Under the pieces are notes generated by a model. That model was not told the DNA's origin, made no database searches, and saw only the letters and a list, made by a program, of their open reading frames with translations. From positions 52,619 through 116,618 of the forward strand of contig JAROAZ010000019.1 of assembly GCA_029432775.1 (NCBI GenBank): 64,000 nucleotides of DNA, read 5' to 3'. Positions 26,480 to 36,437 of the stretch are shown here, piece after piece. Source of the DNA: Pontiellaceae bacterium B12227. GTDB lineage: Bacteria > Verrucomicrobiota > Kiritimatiellia > Kiritimatiellales > Pontiellaceae. Both the position numbers and the translations under genes were made by a program. Every line of letters starts with the position of its first letter. Position 1 is the stretch's first letter.

Positions 26480-27859
26480 ATGAGCGGAAAGAAAAGATTT
26501 TTTGCCAGCCACGCAAAGTCGAGTGCGGCATTGGTCAGTTTGGGAATTCATGCTGTATTGATCGTGATCGCCCTGTCTTTTGTGGCGGTCACCGTGATTC
26601 AGAAAGAAGACCAGAATTTTGAAGCGAAGCCGGTGAACCGGCCCAAGATGCAGTTGAAAAAATTGCAGGTGCCGGTGAATATAAAGAGAAAGAAAACCCA
26701 GAAGCCGAAGTTGCGTAAGCGCATCGTGGTTCAGCCAAAGCTGAACCAGAATGTGCCCGATATCAAGATGCCTGAGATTACCGGTGTGAAAGGCGGGCTT
26801 GGCAATGCGGCGGGCGCTGGTCTCGGCGGCGGCGGCGGATTAGGGTTCTCGATGCCGGAAATTGAGATCTTCGGCATCAAGGGCAAAGGCGAGAAGGTCT
26901 TTCTGATTCTCGATACCAGTAATTCTATGCTGGTCGATGAAATGGGTGGTATTCCCGCCTACACGATCATTAAGGAAGAGTTGCTTCGCATTGTCGATTC
27001 GCTGCCTTCAACCGCATTGATCAACGTGGCGGTTTTCCGTGGTAATGATGTGCAGACCGCCTTCCCGCAAATGGCTCCTGCCTCCAAACCGAATGCCGAT
27101 AAGGTCAGAGCGTGGCTGGAACCGCTGAACTCATCGGCCAACGCCGCCAAATCCGGACGCTATGGCACAGGAACTCTGGGGCCGGGTGGCACCCGGATTC
27201 GGGAAGATCTCCGTACCGGAAACTTTGCTAAGCCGGTCAAAAAAGGGGGAAGTATTTATGGCGGAAAGTCCGGCGGCCATGAATGGTTCAATGCCGTAAT
27301 GCTGGCGCATAAACAACAGGCCGATACCATTTTTCTGCTCACGGACAGGTGGGGGCATCAAGCGGTTGCCGTTAATACTGCCATGACCACGGAGGAATGG
27401 ATTGAAACTACCTCCGCCGGGAAGAAGTGGGCGGAGAAGGTGGAAGAAGGCAAAAAGCTGCTGGCTGAAGAGAATAAAAAACGAAAAGAAAAAGGGGAGC
27501 CACCAAAAGTAATCGAAGGAGGTCGATGGGGACTGATTCGCGAATATTTCCCCGGAGTGCAACAGCCTCCACGGCCCCAATATTACCAATTTGTGCCCAA
27601 GGAATTTGCTGAGGCGTTCATGATGGTCCGCGATAAGTACAACAACCAGGCTGTTCCAACCTCAAGCGGGCTGGGTAAGCGCAAGAGCAGTAAGAAGGAT
27701 TTCTCGTTTAATGTGGTTCATTTTGTTGAGAAGGATGCAACTCTTGATTCAAGAACGGCGGATAACTTCAACAAGCTGACCCGTTTATGCAGTGGCGATT
27801 ACCAAACGGTGGCAGGACTCGAAGAAATTCAGAGCTATGTCAGCGGGAGTGAAGAATAA
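26480..27859 (+). CDS. TonB-like membrane protein with VWA-type MIDAS domain
   Basis: 459 aa from the ATG at 26480 (GGAG upstream). One N-terminal helix (SAALVSLGIHAVLIVIALSFVAVTVI), then a basic Lys/Pro/Arg-rich stretch (residues about 45-90) as in TonB-type proteins, then a Gly-rich hinge. The body contains VFLILDTSNSM with the MIDAS D145-x-S-x-S149 of von Willebrand A domains and a further TLINVAVFRG-like strand, so it should bind a divalent metal and a protein ligand. The domain is interrupted by a long insert (about residues 225-370). It shares its N-terminal design with the next protein. Function unknown: a periplasm-spanning adhesion or energising partner is possible. Confidence 0.75.
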   Translation: MSGKKRFFASHAKSSAALVSLGIHAVLIVIALSFVAVTVIQKEDQNFEAKPVNRPKMQLKKLQVPVNIKRKKTQKPKLRKRIVVQPKLNQNVPDIKMPEITGVKGGLGNAAGAGLGGGGGLGFSMPEIEIFGIKGKGEKVFLILDTSNSMLVDEMGGIPAYTIIKEELLRIVDSLPSTALINVAVFRGNDVQTAFPQMAPASKPNADKVRAWLEPLNSSANAAKSGRYGTGTLGPGGTRIREDLRTGNFAKPVKKGGSIYGGKSGGHEWFNAVMLAHKQQADTIFLLTDRWGHQAVAVNTAMTTEEWIETTSAGKKWAEKVEEGKKLLAEENKKRKEKGEPPKVIEGGRWGLIREYFPGVQQPPRPQYYQFVPKEFAEAFMMVRDKYNNQAVPTSSGLGKRKSSKKDFSFNVVHFVEKDATLDSRTADNFNKLTRLCSGDYQTVAGLEEIQSYVSGSEE

Positions 27860-27872
27860 GGAAGTACGGATT

Positions 27873-29738
27873 ATGAAACGACGATCGAAAAAAAATAAGG
27901 GTGTCGTTAAAGGGGCTCCCAGTGGATTTTTACTAAGTGTCCTCATCCATGCAGCCGCGTTTATGTTGGCCGGTCTGTTGGTGGTCTTTAATGTGGTTCA
28001 GAAAGAAGAGAAAAAATTTGTACCTCCGAAACCGGTTGATCGGCCGAAAATGAAGCTCAAAAAGCCGAAGGTGAAGGTCAAGAAGAGTGCCAAACCGAGG
28101 TCGTCCACCCGCATTGTAACCAAGGTCAAGCGGGCGAGTATGCCGGACATTCAGCTACCCGAAATGAGCGGTCTGGGCGAAGGCCTGGCCGGCGGGATTG
28201 GCGGGTTTGAAATCATGCCCGATTTGTCTGAAGTCACCATGTTCGGTTCCGGACAATCCATTGGTAACGACTTTGTCGGAACATTTTATGATATGAAGCG
28301 CAACCGGTCCGGAAAACCGATTCCGCATGACCGGGACACCTTCAAGCAGGATGTGAAGCAGTTTATTATTAAAGGCTGGCGTCCATCGGCCTGGGCCAAA
28401 TTCTATCGTTCGCCCCGCAAATTATACACCACAACTTTTGCGGTCCCACCGGTGCAGTCCGCATTGGCACCTCAGGCTTTCGGAGAACACGATACGATTG
28501 GTTACACATGGATTGCACATTACAAAGGTCAGCTGGTGTATCACGAAGATATCACCTTCCGTTTTTGGGGCATGGGCGATGACCTGTTGGCGGTCCGGGT
28601 TGACGGCAAAGAGGTGCTGCTCGCGCCCTGGCCGAGCCACGAAGCGCCATTTACGAGCATTTGGAGCAGCTCCTCCGCCGATAACCGGAAATATGTCCTG
28701 GGAAATAATCTTTCCGTGGTCGGGGATTGGATCACGCTCAAGGCAGGAGAGCCGCTGGACATGGAAGTACTGTCTTCGGAAATTACCGGTGGTGTTTTCT
28801 GCTCCTTGCTCTGTGTTGAGGTAGAAGGTGTGGAATATCCAAAGAATCCACTCGGCCATGGTCCGACTCTGCCCATCTTTAAAACGGAGGAGCCATCGCT
28901 GGATCTGGCGGAACAGATCTGGGCCGATCTGGACCCGGGGGATGCCTCGGTCACCAATGGTCCGGTCTTCCGCGACTATCTCTCCAAAGGGGGCGAGCTG
29001 AAAGAAGCCGAGGTTGTTCCAATTGCCGCTCCTATCGAAGAGGAAGATCCCATGCGGCTTTGGACGAATCGCGACGGTAAGACGCTCGAAGGTGAGTTTG
29101 TGACGGTGATTGGAAAAGATGCTGTTCTAAAAACTCCCAAGGGGCGTCAGAAAAAGGTTCCGTTGGCGCAGTTGACGGACGAAGACATCAATTATATTGA
29201 GTTGGCTATGCCGCCTAAACTGGCACTCGATTTCTCCAAAAAGAGTAATCAGAAGCCTTTGCCGGAACAGAGTCCGTATATCAGCAACCAGCGACCCTTG
29301 CAGATTTTCGGATATACCTTCGGGGTAAAAGTAAAGAAGACGAGCTCCGGGGCGTATAACCACCCGCTGAAGATCGAGTATTTTGCGATTGGAGAAGAAG
29401 TGGATGGCGACAACTGGGTGCTGCTCGAACGCGGCTCATCCACCTTCACACCCACCAAAGAAAACAAAGGGTTACATGAATTCTATGGGGAAGAGGTCGT
29501 GCTGCAGGTACAGGCCATCCGTGATGCCGCGCCGTTGCGCGGGACCAAATACGGAGGGTTCCTGATCATTGTCACGGATGAACGGGGCAAGATTATTCAA
29601 TATTCGGCATCGCACGAATTTCTTAATGATGTGCGGGAAAACCTGAATCGACTGCCGGTAGGGAAGCATTTCAATAAAGAAGGGAAGCGGGTTCCGCCTC
29701 CTCGTCCAGGCAAGGGTGACCGTCCCAGTTGGGTTTAA
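27873..29738 (+). CDS. TonB-like membrane protein with SHD1 domain
   Basis: 621 aa from the ATG at 27873, 13 nt after the VWA gene. Same start as its neighbour: one helix (GFLLSVLIHAAAFMLAGLLVVFNVV) followed by KPVDRPKMKLKKPKVKVKK. Residues about 120-330 form a PA14-like beta domain (GTFYDMKRNRSGKP, YTWIAHYKGQLVY, FRFWGMGDDLLAVRVDG). Residues about 396-450 form an SHD1 domain (LWTNRDGKTLEGEFV, KKVPLAQLTDEDINYI), common in secreted proteins of Planctomycetes and Verrucomicrobiota. The C-terminus is another beta-rich region. The function is unknown; the shared N-terminus, adjacency and size suggest it forms a complex with the VWA protein. The next gene starts 1 nt after its stop. Confidence 0.7.
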   Translation: MKRRSKKNKGVVKGAPSGFLLSVLIHAAAFMLAGLLVVFNVVQKEEKKFVPPKPVDRPKMKLKKPKVKVKKSAKPRSSTRIVTKVKRASMPDIQLPEMSGLGEGLAGGIGGFEIMPDLSEVTMFGSGQSIGNDFVGTFYDMKRNRSGKPIPHDRDTFKQDVKQFIIKGWRPSAWAKFYRSPRKLYTTTFAVPPVQSALAPQAFGEHDTIGYTWIAHYKGQLVYHEDITFRFWGMGDDLLAVRVDGKEVLLAPWPSHEAPFTSIWSSSSADNRKYVLGNNLSVVGDWITLKAGEPLDMEVLSSEITGGVFCSLLCVEVEGVEYPKNPLGHGPTLPIFKTEEPSLDLAEQIWADLDPGDASVTNGPVFRDYLSKGGELKEAEVVPIAAPIEEEDPMRLWTNRDGKTLEGEFVTVIGKDAVLKTPKGRQKKVPLAQLTDEDINYIELAMPPKLALDFSKKSNQKPLPEQSPYISNQRPLQIFGYTFGVKVKKTSSGAYNHPLKIEYFAIGEEVDGDNWVLLERGSSTFTPTKENKGLHEFYGEEVVLQVQAIRDAAPLRGTKYGGFLIIVTDERGKIIQYSASHEFLNDVRENLNRLPVGKHFNKEGKRVPPPRPGKGDRPSWV

Positions 29739-29739
29739 T

Positions 29740-31101
29740 ATGCATAAGAATAGATTTTTTCCAATCATTGGAATCGCGTGTCTCGCCCTGCAGGCCGTGT
29801 CTGTTTGGAGTAAACCTGTGAAGGTCGCAAGCATTGCCGAACTCATGGCCTTTGCAGTGCAAAGCGGCAACGAAGTCACGATGCCGCCGGGCACGTATCG
29901 GGTGAAGGACTATCTGACTCCGGGAATGCTGGCCGCCGTAGGAAAGGATATTGATCTGAGTCAAGGCGGGCGACCGCCGCTGCCAGTACTGGATTTCAGA
30001 GGAAGTAATAATACTTTTCACCTCGAAGGCGTCACACTGGAGGTCGATACCTCCATCTACGACCATCTTCCAACCTTTGGATATCACCGTTTTCTATTTG
30101 TGTCCGGGAACGGCAATCTTATCAAAGGGTTAACGGTGCGGTATGTCGGCCCGCAGCAGGGAACGAACGGGAATGTGCTTTCCCTCTGGGGAGATGACAA
30201 TACGTTGGAGAGCGTCCGGTTGTTTGTGCATGGTTCTTCTCCGTACGGCTATGGAGACCTGTTGGGAAAAGGCAAGAACCCGGGCATGGTGCCGCTGGGG
30301 AAACAGAGTGGCCTCATGGTGGGCGGCGATAATTGTACCCTGAAGCGCTGTAAAGTGATCAGTCGGGCCTTCGGCCATTGTTTTTATATTCAAGGCGGCC
30401 GAAATACCGTGTTGCAGGATTGTTATGCGGAGGGCGTTAACCGAGCAACCAGCGATATGCTCAAGGACACCGAAGGCATGGCGGTTGATTATGAATTTAG
30501 ATCCGTATACGAAAATCGGGACGGACGCTATCTTATCACCCCCGGCTACCGTAAATGCCTGACCGAAGACGGCTTCAGAACCTATAGCAGGGGTGGGCCA
30601 AGAAATCAGTCCACAGGTAAAACCACCCTCATCAACTGTACGGCCATCAATACCCGTGCCGGATTCGAAATTCTGGGTCCGGCGGATATCGCCGAAAAAA
30701 CGGAGTTGACCGGATGTACAGCGCTGGGATGTGAACGGGCTTATCTATTGATTAACGGTAATATCAAAACGCGCGACTGCCGGGGAGATACCGTTCATGG
30801 CCCCTTGCTCTATCTCTGGCGCGGTGAAAATGCAGACGTTGAACTGGAGTGGGCGGGGCAGGGATCGGACTATACCGTGCATGCGCTGGCCACCATTTCC
30901 GGAAAAGGACAGCGGGTAAAACTAACGCGTTGGGAATCGGAAGGATCTGCACCGCGTCTCCCGATTCTGCTGGGTTATGGCATGCCGAAACATGCCGAGA
31001 TGTCGACCCCGATTCTGCCGGAAGAAGCTCAGCATATTACGCTCATCAACGAAACCGGCATGCCCGTAATAAAAAGTGAAATGGCCTCAGAAGAAAAATA
31101 G
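29740..31101 (+). CDS. Secreted right-handed beta-helix protein
   Basis: 453 aa from the ATG at 29740, one base after the preceding stop. Signal peptide FFPIIGIACLALQAVSVWS, cleaved before KPVK. The body is a parallel beta-helix (VTMPPGTYRVKDY, NTFHLEGVTLEVDTS, GNLIKGLTVRYVG, NCTLKRCKVISRAFGH). It is the paralogue of the anchored protein at 22936, lacking that protein's Pro-rich linker. Shared lines include SSPYGYGDLLGKG and ITLINETGMPV. A polysaccharide lyase or epimerase function is possible, but no catalytic set was identified. A TTCCA-N5-TGGAA copy lies in its signal-peptide codons (29759). Confidence 0.78.
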   Translation: MHKNRFFPIIGIACLALQAVSVWSKPVKVASIAELMAFAVQSGNEVTMPPGTYRVKDYLTPGMLAAVGKDIDLSQGGRPPLPVLDFRGSNNTFHLEGVTLEVDTSIYDHLPTFGYHRFLFVSGNGNLIKGLTVRYVGPQQGTNGNVLSLWGDDNTLESVRLFVHGSSPYGYGDLLGKGKNPGMVPLGKQSGLMVGGDNCTLKRCKVISRAFGHCFYIQGGRNTVLQDCYAEGVNRATSDMLKDTEGMAVDYEFRSVYENRDGRYLITPGYRKCLTEDGFRTYSRGGPRNQSTGKTTLINCTAINTRAGFEILGPADIAEKTELTGCTALGCERAYLLINGNIKTRDCRGDTVHGPLLYLWRGENADVELEWAGQGSDYTVHALATISGKGQRVKLTRWESEGSAPRLPILLGYGMPKHAEMSTPILPEEAQHITLINETGMPVIKSEMASEEK

Positions 31102-31106
31102 ATGGT

Positions 31107-31745
31107 ATGAAAGCGGAAAAAAATATTCTCTGTTTCGGCGATTCCAATACATGGGGTTGCAATCCGGCTGATGGTTCCCGCTACGACCGGTCCACCCGTT
31201 GGCCCTGCATTCTTCAACAGGAACTGGGTGCTGGATATCACATTATTGAAGAGGGGCTGTGTGGTCGCACTACCGTATGGGAAGATCCGATTGAGCGCGA
31301 TAAGAACGGAGCGGCACATCTCTATACCATGCTCAAGACCCACCTGCCACTGGATCTGGTGATTATTATGCTGGGAACCAACGATCTGAAGTGCCGCTTC
31401 AGTGTGACGGCATTTGACATTGCTGAAAGTGCGGGTCGTCTGGTCCAGGTGGTACGCGAAACGACCTATCCGCCCTTTTGCACAACGCCGGATGTGCTGG
31501 TGATCTGCCCGCCGCCGACGGCGGACCTCGAGCCGACGCCGTTTAAAGATATGTTCCACGGCGGCGAAGAAAAGTCGCACCAATTGGCAGTTCACTTTAA
31601 GGCAACCAGTGAAAAATTGGATTTTAATCTGCTGAATGCCGCCGAAGTAATCCAGAGCAGCACGTTGGATGGAATACATTTTGAAGCGTCAGAGCATGTA
31701 AAGCTGGGGAAGGTTCTGGCAGAAGAGGTTTTAAACAGGATCTGA
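31107..31745 (+). CDS. SGNH/GDSL hydrolase, probable carbohydrate or aryl esterase
   Basis: 212-aa SGNH esterase with all blocks visible: GDSNTWG with nucleophile S13, an LCGRTT segment (block II Gly), MLGTNDLK with N92, and DGIHF with D188 and H191. The GDSNTWG opening and SRYDRSTRWP loop resemble the arylesterase branch that also includes acetyl-esterases. No signal peptide, so it would deacylate sugars in the cytoplasm. It is the last gene of the tight + strand run, starting 5 nt after the beta-helix gene. Substrate unproven. Confidence 0.88.
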   Translation: MKAEKNILCFGDSNTWGCNPADGSRYDRSTRWPCILQQELGAGYHIIEEGLCGRTTVWEDPIERDKNGAAHLYTMLKTHLPLDLVIIMLGTNDLKCRFSVTAFDIAESAGRLVQVVRETTYPPFCTTPDVLVICPPPTADLEPTPFKDMFHGGEEKSHQLAVHFKATSEKLDFNLLNAAEVIQSSTLDGIHFEASEHVKLGKVLAEEVLNRI

Positions 31746-31773
31746 TCTGTAGTTGAATAGTCGAATTATATGC

Positions 31774-31846
31774 GGGGCTGTTTCATGCGGCTTCGGTTGC
31801 TGCCCTGCAGGTCGTTCTTTCTGTCATTGATCATTCGTTTGCATGG
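31774..31846 (+). repeat. Leader-like repeat, copy A
   Basis: Shares GGGGCTGT(T/C)TCATGC-x-GCTT at its left end and TTCGTTTG...CATGG at its right end with the segment at 32301-32379. Each copy is followed by a gene start with GACAG before the ATG. It looks like a duplicated promoter/leader. Confidence 0.5.
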
Positions 31847-31847
31847 T

Positions 31848-31862
31848 TTCCAATCATTGGAA
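31848..31862. repeat. Intergenic TTCCA-N5-TGGAA palindrome
   Basis: Exact copy (spacer ATCAT) just after leader repeat A and before the remnant gene at 31895. Confidence 0.8.
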
Positions 31863-31894
31863 ACTGGAAGAATGAACAGGAGGAATCTGACAGG

Positions 31895-32164
31895 ATGCAA
31901 ATATACTTCAGAAGCATGCTGTTTGCTGGAGCATCGCAGCTTTTTTCATCAAACACATCCGCAAAAACAATTGCCGTTGTTTAGCAGCTTATATGGCCCG
32001 GCAGGATCTACATTGGAACAGGGTCCCTCAGTTCCAGGACGAAGCCCCCTTTGTCGGAACCGGGCAACGTTTCAGGCTCCGGGAAGCAGGCAGGTGAACC
32101 GCTGTTGAAAAAGGGGGAGAAGGAGCGATCATTCGAGCTGACCGAATTGCACATTTACGGCTAA
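31895..32164 (+). pseudogene. Collapsed secreted protein gene with discoidin-like tail
   Basis: The ATG at 31895 (AGGAGG upstream) opens a signal-peptide-like stretch (YFRSMLFAGASQLFSS), meets a TAG at 31982, and continues in the same frame to 32164. The end reads KGEKERSFELTELHIYG, the usual last strand of F5/8 C (discoidin) domains, as in the protein at 38244 (ending FEPSELRIYG). Only about 90 codons remain, so most of the body is missing. The 31746-32424 gap holds this and the two leader repeats. Confidence 0.4.
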
Positions 32165-32300
32165 CTCCATGATGCTTGATGGTATTTACTAGGAAAAATG
32201 CTGGTTTACTTGGAAACCTGAATGGCGATGGAACATCGCGCTTTTCCGATTGAACAGTAAGGAGACCTGAGCTATGTTCTGCTACTTGTAGATAAATTTC

Positions 32301-32379
32301 GGGGGGCTGTCTCATGCAGCTTTAAGCTGCTACTCCGATAACTTCGATCTCATCAGTCAGGGTTCGTTTGTTTGCATGG
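32301..32379 (+). repeat. Leader-like repeat, copy B
   Basis: Second copy of the segment at 31774-31846, lying directly upstream of the GH57-like gene. Probably its native promoter/leader region. Confidence 0.5.
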
Positions 32380-32424
32380 CTACAGGAGTAACTGTGGCCG
32401 GTTAATAAATGAAAGGAATGACAG

Positions 32425-33966
32425 ATGAAATACGTCTCGATATATCACGCAAACCTGAATTATGCCTACCTGCCCGAGCGCCGGTATGAGTTTGTGATCC
32501 GCAGCAGCTATGAGCTGATTTTCGACACCTACCGCGAAAAACTTCCGAACGATAAATATGTGTTCGAAGCGTCCGGTTTCACCGTTGAACAGATGGCCAT
32601 TAAAACGCCGGATGTGCTCGAAAAGCTGAAGGCGGCAATCGCCTCCGGTCAGTGCGAGTTTATGGGTTCGCCCTATGCGCACCCGATGCTGCCGAATTTT
32701 CCGGAAGAGGATGGGCGCTGGGCGATTAAATTCTCCAACGATATTTATAAAAAGTATCTCGGAATCCAGCCGAAAAGTTTCTGGAATCCGGAATGCGGCT
32801 GGCGCAGCTACGTGAAGAATCAGGTCGCCGATAACGGCTATCGCAATCTGCTGCAGGAATTCGAGCAGTACAGCCGCTCCCTCGATGCCGACGGTAATCC
32901 GCTTCGTCCGGAAATTCATGAAGTCGAGAAAATCGACAACTCGCAGTTCTACAACTTTGATTTTAAATATGATCTGCCCGGTACCGAAAAGGCGCTGCAC
33001 TTCCCGTTCAAGAATCTGGAAGGCATGGACTCCGATACACTGCGCATTTTCCTGCGCACGGACCGCGTGGCCGTTTTTGGCGTTCGCTACTTCATGAGCC
33101 ATCCGGGACACACGCTCGAAGAATATGTGAAACTCATTAAAAAGTTCTCCGCCCAGAACGAGGGCGAAGAAGAGGGCGCCATGCTGATCTACGCCGACGA
33201 TGCGGAATATGTGGGCACGAACGCGTGGTATAACCTGAAATACTGTAACGATCCGGATCAGATTTTCGAGCGCATGCCCGATGCCGAAGAAAAGCTGATC
33301 GCCATGGTGGAAGCGGTGCGCGAACTCGGAGAATTCACTACGTTTGATTCTGCCTGCAACGACATCCAACCCCTGGAAGACAAGATTAACTTTAATGACA
33401 ACATGTCGTGGCATGGCGGGCAGGCCTCGAACTGGTCCGGCACGCCGATGGCTCTGTTGTTGCGTCCGTGGCAGGCTTTGGTTCGCGAAAAACTGAAAAG
33501 CGTTGAGAACTCCCTCCCGCAGGATGTGCTGGAGCGTGTCTGGTTCCATCTGACCAACTCCTACAACTCGGACGGACAGTGGCCTCCCACAACCAAAGCT
33601 TCGCCGCACATTATCTTTCCTCCGAATTATGCCTATAACTTTAATAACCTGCTGATGGCGGAAACCTTGCTCGGCGGGGTGGATCGCTCCAAACTCAATA
33701 CCGATCCATTGGCAACCATGGGGGCCATCTTTACCATGCAGCAGGATCTGGTGCTGGAAAAGGCGGAGTCGTTGATCGCAACCGGGTCGGAGGATGAGAA
33801 AAAGAGCGGGGCACTGGCGAAAGAGCTGATTCTCCGTTCGCGCGATACCACCGGCATTGCTCCCGATGCCAAGGTGCTTTTCCCTGCGGAATATGAAGTG
33901 CGTGCGGATGCACTCATTCTGGCTCGTCAAATGGTGGGCGGCATCATTGTCGCCGGCGATAAATAG
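32425..33966 (+). CDS. GH57-like glycoside hydrolase
   Basis: 513 aa with no signal peptide. It fits the GH57 N-terminal catalytic barrel: YHANLNYAYL at the start, FMGSPYAHPMLP near residue 80, FWNPECGW with the nucleophile-position Glu E123, and LIYADDAEYVG with D258/D259 at the position of the family acid/base Asp. GH57 enzymes are retaining alpha-glucanases, 4-alpha-glucanotransferases or alpha-galactosidases, so storage glucan or oligosaccharide metabolism is likely. The GGAATGACAG leader precedes the ATG. It is followed by a 13-bp hairpin. The exact substrate cannot be told. Confidence 0.75.
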   Translation: MKYVSIYHANLNYAYLPERRYEFVIRSSYELIFDTYREKLPNDKYVFEASGFTVEQMAIKTPDVLEKLKAAIASGQCEFMGSPYAHPMLPNFPEEDGRWAIKFSNDIYKKYLGIQPKSFWNPECGWRSYVKNQVADNGYRNLLQEFEQYSRSLDADGNPLRPEIHEVEKIDNSQFYNFDFKYDLPGTEKALHFPFKNLEGMDSDTLRIFLRTDRVAVFGVRYFMSHPGHTLEEYVKLIKKFSAQNEGEEEGAMLIYADDAEYVGTNAWYNLKYCNDPDQIFERMPDAEEKLIAMVEAVRELGEFTTFDSACNDIQPLEDKINFNDNMSWHGGQASNWSGTPMALLLRPWQALVREKLKSVENSLPQDVLERVWFHLTNSYNSDGQWPPTTKASPHIIFPPNYAYNFNNLLMAETLLGGVDRSKLNTDPLATMGAIFTMQQDLVLEKAESLIATGSEDEKKSGALAKELILRSRDTTGIAPDAKVLFPAEYEVRADALILARQMVGGIIVAGDK

Positions 33967-33975
33967 ACGAAACGT

Positions 33976-34010
33976 GATCCTGAACCGCTCGGTGAACGCG
34001 GTTCAGGATC
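33976..34010 (+). terminator. 13-bp hairpin after the GH57-like gene
   Basis: GATCCTGAACCGC pairs perfectly with GCGGTTCAGGATC across 9 nt. There is no T-run after it, so it may be a terminator of non-classical type or an RNA-stabilising hairpin. Confidence 0.55.
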
Positions 34011-34041
34011 CATCTGTTAATATATTTACGGGGCATGGATT

Positions 34042-36423
34042 ATGAAAAATTGGCGCTCAACTATACTGTTTTTTGGGGCACTCATCCTTTCCGCAGGAAC
34101 GGCATTGGCCTGGCCGAAACAGCCGCACGAACCGAATAATCCGGGTATTGATTATCGGTTTGGCAAGGAGGCGCTCGCCCCGGAAGAACCGCTGACGCTT
34201 TGGTACCGCCAGCCGGCGACCATGTGGGAGAGCGAGGCGCTGCCGGTGGGCAATGGGCGTCTGGGTGCGATGGTGTTCGGCGGAATCAACCATGAGCGTA
34301 TTCAGCTGAATGAAGAGACGCTCTGGGATGGTGCGCCGGGTGATGCGACAAACCCGGAAGCACTGGGGGCGCTGCCCGAAGTTAGGCGTCTGCTCTTCGA
34401 AGGAAAAAACAACGAAGCCAAGAGCCTGGCCAAGCGGAAGATGATGGGCAGCCCGCTCAGGATTCAGTCCTACCAGACGATGGGCGATCTGTTCCTCTAT
34501 TTTCCGAAAACCGAAAAGGTGTCCGGTTACCGCCGGGATCTGGATCTTACGACAGCGATCAGTCGCACGCAGTATACGATCGATGGGGTCGAATATGTCC
34601 GCGAAGTATTTGTGAGTGCGCCGGACCAGGCCATCGTGATCAATCTCAAGGCCAGCCGATTGGGCAAAGTTAACTTTACCACCGAATTTTCCCGTGAAAA
34701 TGCAGCCATAACATCCGATACCGGCAACCGCGTTATCGTGCGTGGGAAGTTGGGCATTGATTATGAAGCGCAGATTTTTCCGGTCGTTAAAGGCGGAACG
34801 GTGACTTCCAAAGATGGGAAACTGGAAGTGTCCGATGCGAATGAAGTGACGCTGCTGATTGTTGGCGCAACAAGTTATAACAATGCAAAGGATATTTCAG
34901 GCGACGCCTCGGCGCGTTGCGAAGACTATCTGAAAGCCATCGGACGAAAGTCCTATGAGCAGATTCGCGCTGATCACATTGCCGACCACCAGGCACTGTT
35001 TAATCGCGTTAAGCTGGATCTGGGCACGACTAAAGCGGTGAAAAAGCCAACGGATGAGCGCATGCAGGCGATCAAGGATGGCGAATTTGATCCTCAGCTG
35101 GAGACGCTCTATTTCCAGTACGGTCGTTACATGCTGATCGGCAGCTCGCGGCCCGGCTGTTTGCCGGCCAACCTGCAGGGCGTCTGGTGCCAGTCGATTA
35201 ACGCACCCTTTAATAGCGATTATCATTTCAATATCAACTTTCAGATGAACTACTGGCCGGCGGATGTGTGCAACCTGACGGAATGCCATTTGCCCATGTT
35301 TGACTATCTTGAAGGCCTGGTGGAGTCCGGCACACGAACCGCCCGGGTGCATTATGATGCCGATGGTTGGATTATTCATCACCTGTCCGATATCTACGGC
35401 TTCACCGTGCCGGCCGATGGCGTACATGGCATCTGGCCGTTCGGCGCGGCCTGGGCCGTGCGCGATATGCTGGAATACTATCGCTTCACGGGCGATGCAG
35501 CATTCCTCGAGACGCGCGCCTATCCGATGATGAAAGGTGCCGCCGAGTTTTTCTTCGATTATCTGATTGTTGCACCGGAAGGCACGCCGGCAGCCGGGAA
35601 ACTGGTCAGCTCTCCATCGCATTCGCCGGAAAACTATTTCATGCTGCCGGACGGTTCCAAGTCCGATTTTACGTATGCGCCAACCATGGATCTGCAGATT
35701 ATTCATGATCTGTTCACCGGTGTGCTGGAGGCAAACCGCGTCATTGATCCCTCTGGCCGGCTGGATGAGGAATTCATTCGCGAAATTAAAGAAACATTGG
35801 CCAACCTCGCGCCGCTGCAGATCAGCGAGAAGACCGGGCGGCTTCAGGAATGGATCGAAGACTACGAGGAGAATGATGTGGATCACCGCCACACATCCCA
35901 CCTGTATGGGCTGCATCCCGGAAAGCAGATCACAAAAACGGCGACGCCGGAGCTGTATGAAGCGGCTCGCAAGTCGCTCGAAACACGCGGGGATCGCGGC
36001 ACGGGCTGGAGCATGGCGTGGAAGGTAAACTTCTGGGCGCGCTTCCATGATGGTGATCATGCCTATGTGCTGCTGAATAATTTGCTGACAAAGAACACGA
36101 TGAATAACCTGTTCGATTATCATCCGCCTTTTCAGATTGATGGCAATTTCGGCGGCACGGCCGCCATTGCTGAAATGCTGCTGCAGAGTCATGACGGTGC
36201 TCTCGATCTGCTGCCGGCCCTGCCTTCCGTCTGGGAAGACGGCTCCGTGAAGGGACTTCGTGCCCGCGGCGGATTCGAGGTCGACCTGGAATGGAAAGAT
36301 GGAAGACTGGCCGAGGCGAAAATCCGTTCGTTGAACGGTAACCCGTTGAAAATGCGTTATGCTGGAAAAATTGTAGAGAAGAACCTCGCGAAGGGCGCGG
36401 TTTGCACTTGGACAGGGAACTAG
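34042..36423 (+). CDS. Secreted GH95 alpha-L-fucosidase
   Basis: 793 aa with a signal peptide ([18 protein letters not shown], cleaved before WPKQ). The family opening [29 protein letters not shown] spans the GH95 N-terminal domain. Catalytic equivalents: N397 and N399 in [10 protein letters not shown]603 in [11 protein letters not shown]700 in [11 protein letters not shown]. It resembles characterised inverting alpha-1,2-L-fucosidases more closely than the protein at 4199 does. Export places it outside the cytoplasm, upstream of the cytoplasmic GH95 in the pathway. It heads a + strand run to 42906 (gaps of 14, 9, 24 and 76 nt) ended by a strong terminator. Confidence 0.93.
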   Translation: MKNWRSTILFFGALILSAGTALAWPKQPHEPNNPGIDYRFGKEALAPEEPLTLWYRQPATMWESEALPVGNGRLGAMVFGGINHERIQLNEETLWDGAPGDATNPEALGALPEVRRLLFEGKNNEAKSLAKRKMMGSPLRIQSYQTMGDLFLYFPKTEKVSGYRRDLDLTTAISRTQYTIDGVEYVREVFVSAPDQAIVINLKASRLGKVNFTTEFSRENAAITSDTGNRVIVRGKLGIDYEAQIFPVVKGGTVTSKDGKLEVSDANEVTLLIVGATSYNNAKDISGDASARCEDYLKAIGRKSYEQIRADHIADHQALFNRVKLDLGTTKAVKKPTDERMQAIKDGEFDPQLETLYFQYGRYMLIGSSRPGCLPANLQGVWCQSINAPFNSDYHFNINFQMNYWPADVCNLTECHLPMFDYLEGLVESGTRTARVHYDADGWIIHHLSDIYGFTVPADGVHGIWPFGAAWAVRDMLEYYRFTGDAAFLETRAYPMMKGAAEFFFDYLIVAPEGTPAAGKLVSSPSHSPENYFMLPDGSKSDFTYAPTMDLQIIHDLFTGVLEANRVIDPSGRLDEEFIREIKETLANLAPLQISEKTGRLQEWIEDYEENDVDHRHTSHLYGLHPGKQITKTATPELYEAARKSLETRGDRGTGWSMAWKVNFWARFHDGDHAYVLLNNLLTKNTMNNLFDYHPPFQIDGNFGGTAAIAEMLLQSHDGALDLLPALPSVWEDGSVKGLRARGGFEVDLEWKDGRLAEAKIRSLNGNPLKMRYAGKIVEKNLAKGAVCTWTGN

Positions 36424-36437
36424 GGCAGAGGTGTAAC

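Noticed and set aside
32380..33930. 516-codon - strand frame opposite the GH57-like gene
   Set aside because: Mirror of a well-supported enzyme with intact motifs; the antisense product resembles nothing and has shadow-type composition.
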